A DNA stretch of 33,706 nt from an uncultured bacterium. GTDB lineage: Bacteria; Verrucomicrobiota; Kiritimatiellia; UBA8416; CAMZLY01. Location of the stretch: NCBI GenBank assembly GCA_947311825.1, contig CAMZLY010000033.1, positions 1-33,706 on the forward strand, read 5' to 3'. The notes beneath the pieces were generated by a model. That model saw only the letters and a list, made by a program, of their open reading frames with translations, was not told the DNA's origin and searched no databases. Made by a program: the position numbers and the translations under genes. Shown piece after piece: positions 25,682 through 32,071 of this stretch. The first letter of the stretch is position 1, and each line of letters opens with the position of its first letter.

Positions 25682-25692
25682 GGAGATAGGTT

Positions 25693-27252
25693 ATGTGGAT
25701 AGGTGTTGTGTTTGCGTTTGTTATTTTGATTGTATCAACAATTGTATTTCTGGCAGCTCGTTTTAAGCGGTGTCCTTCAGATAAGATCTTGGTTGTTTTT
25801 GGGCGGGTAGAAGGTAATCGTTCAAGTAAATGTATGCATGGTGGCGGTGTTATGGTTTGGCCGTTGATTCAGGATTTTCAATTTCTGAGTCTTACTCCTT
25901 TGACAATTTCAATTCCATTACAAGGTGCATTGTCATTGCAGAATATCCGTATTAATGTACCTAGTACTTTTACTGTGGGGGTTAGTACTGATCCGGCTAT
26001 TATGATGAATGCTGCTGAGCGTTTACTTGGTCTGGGGCAGGTGGTAATTGAGGATATGGCACGTGAAATTATTTTTGGTCAGCTGCGCTTGACTGTTGCG
26101 TCTTTGACTATTGAACAGATTAATCAAGATCGTGAAAGTTTTCTCAGTTCAATTCGCAATAATGTAGAACCGGAACTGAATAAAATTGGTTTGTATCTTA
26201 TTAACGTAAATATTACCGATATTACTGATGAATCAGATTATATTGAGAGTATTGGTAAAAAGGCTGCTTCTGAGGCTATTCAGCAGGCTCGTGTTGATGT
26301 GGCGGGATTACAAAAAACCGGTGCTATTGGTGAGTCAGAGGCTGAAAAAGAAAAAACTATTCAAGTTGCCAGTAATGTGGCACAGGCGGTAAAGGGAGAA
26401 AAGGCGGCTGAAGCTGATAGGCGTGTGTATGTTCAGCAACAAGAAGCAGCAGCAGCTATTGGTGAGTCAGAAGCTAATCGTGATAAAACTATCCAAGTTG
26501 CCAGTAATGTTGCACAGGCAGTTAAAGGTGAGAAGACCGCTGAAGCTGATAGGCGTGTATATGTTCAACAGCAAGAGGCTACTGCTGTTGATGGTGAAAA
26601 TAAAGCAAAAGCTGATATTGCTAATTATCAAGCTGAACTTGATGTTAAGACTGCATTGGCACATGAACGTGCAGAAGTGGCGAAACGTGCGGCAGAGGTT
26701 AAAATCCAGAAGGCTCAGTATTTGGCTGAACAGGAACGTCTTAATGCGGCAGAAGTTGTTGTCAAAGAAATTGAAAAACGTAAGATTGAGATTTCGGCGG
26801 AAGCAGAGGCTGAACGTGTTCGTCGTGAGGCGAAGGGTGATGCCGATGCAACATTGATGCGTTATCAGGCTGAAGCTGAAGGTGTCCGTAAGCTTCTTGA
26901 TAGTAAGGCGGAAGGGTATCGTTCTTTGGTAAGCAGTTGTGATGGTGATGCTCGTTCTGCCGCAACACTGCTTATGATCGAAAAACTTGAGGAAATTGTT
27001 AGTATTCAGGTCGAGGCTATTAAGAATCTTAAGATTGACAAAGTTACTGTTTGGGATTCTGGTTCTGGTTCGGAAAAAGGATCATCAACAGCAAATTTTG
27101 TTTCCAGTTTGGTTAAGAGCTTGCCGCCACTTCAGGATGTGGCATCTATGGCTGGACTTGATTTACCGGAATTTCTTGGCAAGATTAAAGCTGATGAAAA
27201 TAAAAATGATCTGGTAGAAAAAGAAGTAGCAACTGAAGTTTCTGAAGAATAA
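25693..27252 (+). CDS. yqiK: Flotillin-like SPFH protein (YqiK family)
   Basis: A membrane-anchored scaffold of functional membrane microdomains; flotillins are linked to fluidity, signalling and stress responses. The 519-residue protein has an N-terminal hydrophobic hairpin or helix (about 2-22), an SPFH/PHB domain (about 25-190, with GGGVMVWPLIQDFQFLSLTP and LYLINVNITDITDESDYIE) and a long Ala/Glu/Lys-rich flotillin coiled coil (about 200-430) containing EAEAERVRREAKGDADA. The C-terminal region has SFVSSLVKSLPPLQ-like sequence and an acidic tail. A 44-residue block in the coiled coil is duplicated in tandem. AAGGAG lies seven bases before the ATG. It is in an operon with yqiJ. Confidence 0.93.
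   Translation: MWIGVVFAFVILIVSTIVFLAARFKRCPSDKILVVFGRVEGNRSSKCMHGGGVMVWPLIQDFQFLSLTPLTISIPLQGALSLQNIRINVPSTFTVGVSTDPAIMMNAAERLLGLGQVVIEDMAREIIFGQLRLTVASLTIEQINQDRESFLSSIRNNVEPELNKIGLYLINVNITDITDESDYIESIGKKAASEAIQQARVDVAGLQKTGAIGESEAEKEKTIQVASNVAQAVKGEKAAEADRRVYVQQQEAAAAIGESEANRDKTIQVASNVAQAVKGEKTAEADRRVYVQQQEATAVDGENKAKADIANYQAELDVKTALAHERAEVAKRAAEVKIQKAQYLAEQERLNAAEVVVKEIEKRKIEISAEAEAERVRREAKGDADATLMRYQAEAEGVRKLLDSKAEGYRSLVSSCDGDARSAATLLMIEKLEEIVSIQVEAIKNLKIDKVTVWDSGSGSEKGSSTANFVSSLVKSLPPLQDVASMAGLDLPEFLGKIKADENKNDLVEKEVATEVSEE
26323..26586 (+). repeat. 132-bp tandem duplication inside the flotillin gene
   Basis: Residues 211-254 and 255-298 are near-identical 44-residue blocks, both starting AIGESEA and including TIQVASNVAQAVKGEK and AEADRRVYVQQQEA. 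The duplication lengthens the coiled coil by whole heptad-compatible units. DNA copies differ at scattered, mostly synonymous sites, so the event is not brand new. Confidence 0.9.
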
Positions 27253-27263
27253 GTCACTTCATA

Positions 27264-27294
27264 TTGACACTCTAAAAAACTTTGCAAGTAGTAT
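27264..27294 (+). promoter_or_regulatory. Possible promoter for the sigma-54 activator gene, leaderless
   Basis: A perfect TTGACA (27264-27269) is followed after 19 bases by TAGTAT (27289-27294). The -10 box ends seven bases before the ATG at 27302 and there is no Shine-Dalgarno sequence, so the transcript would begin at the start codon. The spacer is longer than the 17-base optimum. Confidence 0.45.
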
Positions 27295-27301
27295 CTTTTG
27301 T

Positions 27302-28645
27302 ATGAATAAGAAATCAATAGAAGTGGCAAATGTTAGTTGTGGGCATCTTGATACAATTCTTAACTGCATCGCTGAGGGTGTGTTTACTGTCGATACAGAG
27401 AAGAGGATAACCTTTTTCAATCGTGCGGCAGAGCGTATAACCGGATTTTCTTCAGAAGAAGCGATAGGAGAGTATTGTCGGGATATTTTCCGTACTGCCT
27501 GTTGCGGTACATGCTGTACGTTGGACGAAGTTGAACGCAGTGATAAATCATTATCAGGGCGGCAAGTTAAAATTCTTGATAGGGACGGTAATACTGTTCT
27601 GGTCGGTGTCAGTGCTGCTGTTTTGCGAGATAAAAACGGTGTGGTTATTGGTGGTGTTGAGACTTTTCGTGATATGACGGCAGAGACAGCATTACGACTT
27701 CAGGTAGAAAAGAATTACACATTTCAGGATATTATTAGTCGTGATCCGGTGATGCATGAAATGTTTGCGATTCTGCCTGATATTGCTGAATCTAGTGTCA
27801 GTGTTTTGATTGAAGGTGATAGTGGTACTGGAAAAGAGTTATTGGCACGTGCTATTCATAATATTGGACCAAGAAAAAAGGAACCGTTTATTGCGGTAAA
27901 CTGTGCTTCGTTGCCGGATACTTTGCTGGAATCGGAGTTGTTTGGTTATAAAAAAGGAGCATTTACTGATGCAAAGAATGATAAATCGGGGCGTTTTGAG
28001 CTTGCTGGCAATGGAACATTATTCCTTGATGAAATAGGGGATATCTCACCGGCTTTACAAGTTAGGTTATTACGTGTATTGCAGGAAAAAACTTTTGAGC
28101 CACTGGGCGGTACTAAGCCGGTCACGAGTAATGCTAGAATATTAGCGGCAACGAATAAAAAATTACTTTCCAAAGTTCATGATGGTTCTTTTCGTGAGGA
28201 TCTTTATTATCGTCTTAATGTTTTACGCTTAGAGTTACCGCCTCTTGCTGATAGGATGGGGGATGTCCCGTTGTTGATTGAGCATTTTAGAAATATGCTT
28301 AATGCAGAAACGAGTAAGAATATTGAGGCTGTTGATGATGAGGTTATGGATTTGCTAATGCAGTATGATTTTCCAGGAAATATTCGTGAGCTTGAAAATA
28401 TCATGCAACATGCTTTTGTGCTTTGCCGTGATTCTGTTATTCAACGTAAACATTTACCAAGAGACTTGCAGTCTAAATTTTCGGATGATGATAGTAGTAA
28501 AGCCGTGTCTATGACTGATAGGGAGAAAAAGGCTATTCAAGAAACATTGCGTGCATGTAATAATAATCGCACCGCTACTGCCAAAATGCTTGGTATCAAT
28601 CCAAGCACTTTATATCGCAAAATGAAATTGTATAAAATAAAATAG
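27302..28645 (+). CDS. Sigma-54-dependent transcriptional activator with a Cys-rich PAS sensor
   Basis: A bacterial enhancer-binding protein of 447 residues. The N-terminal PAS domain (about 18-135) carries a cysteine cluster: Cys59, Cys67, Cys68, Cys71 and Cys72. The AAA+ domain (about 145-380) has Walker A EGDSGTGKELLARAIHN, the sigma-54 contact loop ELFGYKKGAFTDAKNDKSGR, Walker B GTLFLDEIGDI, and the arginine-finger region REDLYYRLNVL. The loop reads GAFTDA instead of the canonical GAFTGA (residues 219-224), a natural variant seen in other activators. A Fis-type helix-turn-helix ends the protein (RTATAKMLGINPSTLYRKMK). There is no receiver domain, so the signal probably enters through PAS. 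Its targets are not evident; the yqiJ-yqiK operon lies just upstream. Confidence 0.93.
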   Translation: MNKKSIEVANVSCGHLDTILNCIAEGVFTVDTEKRITFFNRAAERITGFSSEEAIGEYCRDIFRTACCGTCCTLDEVERSDKSLSGRQVKILDRDGNTVLVGVSAAVLRDKNGVVIGGVETFRDMTAETALRLQVEKNYTFQDIISRDPVMHEMFAILPDIAESSVSVLIEGDSGTGKELLARAIHNIGPRKKEPFIAVNCASLPDTLLESELFGYKKGAFTDAKNDKSGRFELAGNGTLFLDEIGDISPALQVRLLRVLQEKTFEPLGGTKPVTSNARILAATNKKLLSKVHDGSFREDLYYRLNVLRLELPPLADRMGDVPLLIEHFRNMLNAETSKNIEAVDDEVMDLLMQYDFPGNIRELENIMQHAFVLCRDSVIQRKHLPRDLQSKFSDDDSSKAVSMTDREKKAIQETLRACNNNRTATAKMLGINPSTLYRKMKLYKIK

Positions 28646-28730
28646 AGTTTTCAATCGTTGCACATTTGTAGTTACACTGTAAGGCGGTATCTGATCAAAA
28701 TGAGAATTACTGAGGCTGATGGCGTTATCT

Positions 28731-29042
28731 TTATTTCGGTTTTTGAATTTGTGCTTGAAGATTGATGGGGAGCTGTTGCCAGAGCTTTGGATGAGCCTCG
28801 ACTAGGCGTGCAATATCAGCTAAGTCTTTGATTTTCTTGCTTTGTCTGCGACTGGAATCTGACCATGCTTGAATTTTTCCTTGCAATGTATCATTGAGGG
28901 AGGCAACTCGCATAAGTATTCCATGTACATCTGCCGGTACACGGTGTGACGGAAAAGGTTCGATAGAATGATGGGTGACAAAATAATTTTTGTGTGATGG
29001 TAAAGAAAACGGACCAGAGGACCGTTTTACGACCACGTACAA
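28731..29042 (-). pseudogene. C-terminal fragment of a nucleotidyltransferase-like protein
   Basis: A 103-codon frame whose second half, VASLNDTLQGKIQAWSD followed by RRQSKKIKDLADIARLVEAH, matches my memory of the C-terminus of small nucleotidyltransferase-fold proteins (LQGKxxA, RRxSKRxKDLADIxRL). The first 45 codons look unlike that family, and the expected N-terminal GSxxxxDxD nucleotidyltransferase core is missing from all frames I inspected upstream. It is therefore probably a decayed gene. It sits in the gene-poor stretch 28646-29336. Confidence 0.5.
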
Positions 29043-29143
29043 CGGTGCTCTGTGCAGTTATGCCCAGCTTTATTATTGCTGCAGGAATCGTTTTAGCAAG
29101 CTCATGAGACAGGCAGGCCAAATTAGCCGGAATTGTGAATATT

Positions 29144-29304
29144 CTACGACAGCTTATGGCTGATAGTTTTTTCTACCCGTTGTTCAAATTCTACATATAG
29201 TTCTTTAAGCGTATAAAGTAGATAGTTGATATGTCGTTTAATAACCATACTGTTGACATGGGAATTGTTGGTATATGTTGTGTAAATTGTTTTAATGTTT
29301 TCAT
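29144..29304 (-). pseudogene. Decayed coding remnants upstream of the nucleotidyltransferase fragment
   Basis: Two short frames overlap here. One (29304 to 29191) reads MKTLKQFTQHIPTIPMSTVW then LLNDIS before a stop, and faintly recalls the N-terminus of some Fic-family proteins. The other (29248 to 29144) contains LYTLKELYVEFEQRVEKTIS. Neither is long enough to be a credible intact gene, and the residue patterns look protein-like rather than random. The remainder of 28646-29336 shows nothing else that I can name. The Fic resemblance is weak. Confidence 0.3.
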
Positions 29305-29336
29305 TTTATGTTACCGTTTGTTACTATACATTGCCT

Positions 29337-30338
29337 TTAGAGTGCGCCGAAGAAGATGCTGGTGAAGGTTACGACTGGTGAGGTTTCTCGGTAGTCGTCT
29401 AGTACTTCCATTGCTTCGCTAATAATACCGCTAAGTTGATTGTAGAGTTCATCGTCTGTTAGCATTTTTCCTAAGAGTCCATCGCCATCTTTTAGGTGCT
29501 TGGTTACAGTTTTTAGTGATGCCATGGTGCTGGATAGATCGTTGTAAAGCGTGTCATCTTCAGAAAGGAGATGTCCGAGTGTTCCTTTGCCGGATTCTAA
29601 GCGTCTGGTAATGGTTTTTAGGGAGTTTAGGCTGGCTTGTAGGTCGTTGTACATGGTGTCGTCTTCAGAGAGCAACTTTCCTATGGTGCCTTTGCCAGAT
29701 TCTAGGCGGTCGGTAAGTTTGCGTAATGATGTCATACTGGCTGATAAATCGTTATACATAGTGTTGTCATCGGATAATAGTTTACCAACGAAGCCTTGAC
29801 CATGATTAATTCTTTCAGTTACTTGGTATAGGTTGTCGGCGGCTTTTCCTAGATTAGCAATAGCATCACCGTCTACTAGACTTGATTTAAGGGTATTTAT
29901 TACTTCTCCGGCATCGGCCATTATATCATGAGGTGTTAAGCCTATAAAAACTGTTTTTGGTGGTATTTTCTCACTGGAGGCAGATCCGGTGTCAATTTCC
30001 AGTTGGCGACCACCAAGAATAGATGTTTGCGCAATGGAAATTTTGTATCCTTTGTGTAGGATAAGTTCTTCGTTAAGTGTGCCTGTTACTAGCACTCCAT
30101 TAGCGGTTAGTTTAATATCAGTTACTTTGCCGGCTGTCATGCCGCGTACAACGATACTGTCGCCATTTCTGATTCCCATTACTTTTTCAAATGAAATAGT
30201 TATGGGGTATTCTTTTTTAAATATTTTATTACTTGAAAGTATGATGGTGAAGTATGCTAATCCGAGTAGGATCATTACCATAAAAACGCCAACTATAGCT
30301 TCCATTGTGAGCTCGCGGGCAACGCAGTCTTTTCTCAT
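29337..30338 (-). CDS. mlaD: MCE/MlaD-family substrate-binding protein of a lipid ABC transporter
   Basis: The periplasmic, membrane-anchored lipid-binding subunit that works with MlaE and MlaF to move phospholipids between inner and outer membranes. From ATG 30338 it is 333 residues: one membrane helix (about 13-35), an MCE domain (about 40-120, with VMGIRNGDSIVVRGMTAGKV and SILGGRQLEIDTGS), then a C-terminal region with a 35-residue motif repeated nearly four times (LESGKGTIGKLLSEDDTMYN type). The start is set by AAAGGAAA just upstream; an ATG six codons earlier would overlap mlaF. It is the last gene of mlaE-mlaF-mlaD, two bases after the mlaF stop. No mlaB, mlaC or mlaA is in the window. 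Confidence 0.93.
   Translation of the reverse strand: MRKDCVARELTMEAIVGVFMVMILLGLAYFTIILSSNKIFKKEYPITISFEKVMGIRNGDSIVVRGMTAGKVTDIKLTANGVLVTGTLNEELILHKGYKISIAQTSILGGRQLEIDTGSASSEKIPPKTVFIGLTPHDIMADAGEVINTLKSSLVDGDAIANLGKAADNLYQVTERINHGQGFVGKLLSDDNTMYNDLSASMTSLRKLTDRLESGKGTIGKLLSEDDTMYNDLQASLNSLKTITRRLESGKGTLGHLLSEDDTLYNDLSSTMASLKTVTKHLKDGDGLLGKMLTDDELYNQLSGIISEAMEVLDDYRETSPVVTFTSIFFGAL
29400..29792 (-). repeat. 105-bp repeats encoding the 35-residue MlaD motif
   Basis: Units start (minus strand) at 29792, 29687 and 29582, with a shorter fourth from 29477. Each encodes [LHK]LLS[ED]D[DN]T[ML]YNDL, an S-rich helix, then R.LESGKG or a close variant. Similar GKGT[IL]GKLL repeats are known in other MCE proteins, where they probably form the helical or coiled stalk. 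Confidence 0.85.
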
Positions 30339-30340
30339 TG

Positions 30341-31102
30341 TTATTTCCTTTCCCAAGCGCCTCGGCGCGTTATATATTGTGCAGCAAGAAATTCTTTTAC
30401 TTCTTGATCTGTAGAGTTGATGAAATCTTCAGGTGTTGCTAATTCTACGATATCACCATGATATAGCATGGCAATTCTTGTGCCGATTGAAAGAGCACTA
30501 TGCAGATCGTGGGTTACAACAATGCTGGTTCCGTTCATTTCGGCTCGTAAAGAAACAATAAGCTTATCTATATGACGTGATGTTACTGGGTCTAGTCCGG
30601 AGGTCGGTTCGTCGTAAAGAATTATTTCTGGAGATTCTATGATTGCTCTGGCTAGTCCTGCACGTTTAATCATACCGCCGGATATATTTGCAGGTAGTTT
30701 TTCTGTATCATTTTCCAGACCTACCATTTTAAGGGTATCGTGAACTTTGTCCATGATTGTACAGTCGTCTAAGTCGGTATGTTCTCTTAGTGGTAATGCA
30801 ACATTTTCGGCAATAGTCATCCATGCTAGTAATGCTCCGCCTTGGAACAGGTAGCCGAATTTCCGACGGATTAAGGTTAGTTCATTGCCTGCGGCTGTGC
30901 TTACGTTATCATTACCTACCATGACATTACCTTTGTCGGGGGTCATAAGCCTTACCATGTGTTTTAATGATACGCTTTTGCCTGCACCGGACGGACCGAC
31001 TATGACAAAGACATCACCTTTTTTGATATCAAAACTGACATCATTAAGGATGACTTTGCCGCCAAGTGTTTTGGATACATTCTGGAAACTAACAGCGTTC
31101 AA
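30341..31102 (-). CDS. mlaF: Mla-type lipid ABC transporter ATP-binding protein
   Basis: The cytoplasmic ATPase of the MlaFED complex. The 253 residues show Walker A GPSGAGKS (about 36-43), the Q-loop FQGGALLAWMT, the ABC signature ISGGMIKRAGLARAI, Walker B ILYDEPTSGLDP and the switch histidine in VVTHDLHSAL. The start codon is TTG, overlapping the mlaE stop as TTGA, with GAGG about eight bases upstream inside the end of mlaE, a sign of tight translational coupling. It is between mlaE and mlaD in one operon. Confidence 0.94.
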   Translation of the reverse strand: MNAVSFQNVSKTLGGKVILNDVSFDIKKGDVFVIVGPSGAGKSVSLKHMVRLMTPDKGNVMVGNDNVSTAAGNELTLIRRKFGYLFQGGALLAWMTIAENVALPLREHTDLDDCTIMDKVHDTLKMVGLENDTEKLPANISGGMIKRAGLARAIIESPEIILYDEPTSGLDPVTSRHIDKLIVSLRAEMNGTSIVVTHDLHSALSIGTRIAMLYHGDIVELATPEDFINSTDQEVKEFLAAQYITRRGAWERK

Positions 31103-31908
31103 TAGAATAACCTCGTTATAAAATAGCCCGAAATAAGAATTAGTAGAAATGATGTGATAACAGATTGTCTGGTTCCCAGACCAACCCCGACCGCACCTTG
31201 CGTGGTATCAAATCCTTGTTTACATGCTACGATAGTGATGATGATACCAAAGATGAAGGCTTTTAGAAGTCCTACATAGAGATCTTTTGTTTCAGCATAC
31301 ATGGTGGCATTCTGCATATATTTTACCCACGGCACGCCGAGCTGAGTTATTCCGACAATCCCGCCGCCGAGGATTCCTATGATGCTGGTGTAGAATGCTA
31401 GTAACGGAGTCATAATCATCATGGCTACTAATCGCGGCATTACTAAAAATCGTACAGGGTCGATCCCCATAAGTTCTAGAGCTGCGATTTCTTCTGATAT
31501 GGTCATGGTTCCGATTTGTGCGGCAATGGATGAACCAACGGCGGCGGCTAGAATTAAGCCGGTCATGAATGGGCCCATTTCTCTAAGCATAGATACCATG
31601 ACGGCGGTTCCGATATTGACTTCTTGATTAAATTCACGAAGAGCGATGCCGGTTTGTAGGGCAAGAATCATGCCGGTAAAGAATGCAACCACTGTTATTA
31701 CGCCGAGACTTCTGATGCCGGAAGCAAACATTTGGATGACGATTTCTCGCTGTGCTCGCTTGGTAAGGGCGTAGCGTATATTGATAATAGCAAGAATCAA
31801 CAGGATTACTGCTTGTCCAGTCCTGCGCAATGAGAATAGGACTGTTCTCCCCATACGCCCAACAGTGTTTACTGATGGCGGAAAATGTTCTGGTTCACGT
31901 GTTAGCAT
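31099..31908 (-). CDS. mlaE: Mla-type lipid ABC transporter permease
   Basis: The membrane subunit of the MlaFED lipid transporter. The 269 residues include a basic N-terminal amphipathic region, then about five membrane segments. The family signature is MLREMGPFMTGLILAAAVGS followed by SIAAQIGTM and EEIAALELMGIDPVRFLVMP, the coupling-helix region that docks on MlaF. AAGGAT lies five bases before the ATG. It is first in the operon; the 163 bases upstream hold three REP-like hairpins, and any promoter must lie among or beyond them. Confidence 0.94.
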   Translation of the reverse strand: MLTREPEHFPPSVNTVGRMGRTVLFSLRRTGQAVILLILAIINIRYALTKRAQREIVIQMFASGIRSLGVITVVAFFTGMILALQTGIALREFNQEVNIGTAVMVSMLREMGPFMTGLILAAAVGSSIAAQIGTMTISEEIAALELMGIDPVRFLVMPRLVAMMIMTPLLAFYTSIIGILGGGIVGITQLGVPWVKYMQNATMYAETKDLYVGLLKAFIFGIIITIVACKQGFDTTQGAVGVGLGTRQSVITSFLLILISGYFITRLFY

Positions 31909-31950
31909 TTTTATCCTTATTTAATTTATACGTACATTCTCGCACAGCCC

Positions 31951-31975
31951 ATCGGCTCACAGAGCCGACACTACA
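31951..31975 (-). repeat. REP-like hairpin, copy C
   Basis: The stem TCGGCTC (31952-31958) pairs with GAGCCGA (31962-31968) across ACA, followed by CACTACA, the reverse complement of the TGTAGTG leader. Inverted relative to copies A and D. Confidence 0.75.
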
Positions 31976-31998
31976 ACTCACATTCTTGCACAAAACTT

Positions 31999-32022
31999 GT
32001 AGCGTTGGCTCTATGAGCCAAA
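31999..32022 (+). repeat. REP-like hairpin, copy D
   Basis: A GTAGCG leader, then the stem TTGGCTC (32005-32011) with GAGCCAA (32015-32021) across TAT. Compared with copy A the outer pair is T-A plus T-A instead of T-A plus C-G, so pairing is kept. It is head-to-head with copy C. Confidence 0.75.
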
Positions 32023-32046
32023 AATGCTTAATCTGTAACGCACGCA

Positions 32047-32067
32047 ACTCGCAGAGCCGACACTACA
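32047..32067 (-). repeat. REP-like hairpin, copy E (one arm decayed)
   Basis: GAGCCGACACTACA matches the right arm and leader of copy C exactly, but the left arm keeps only CTC. It lies a few bases from the stop codon at 32072. Confidence 0.6.
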
Positions 32068-32071
32068 TTAT

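Noticed and set aside
26423-26857. 144-codon plus-strand frame inside the flotillin gene
   Set aside because: Lys/Leu/Arg-rich shadow of the alanine-glutamate-rich coiled coil in another frame.
27276-27296. CTTTGCAAGTAGTATC before the sigma-54 activator as another solo end of the 163-bp element
   Set aside because: Only about ten contiguous bases match and the match ends inside the terminus; chance is a good enough explanation.
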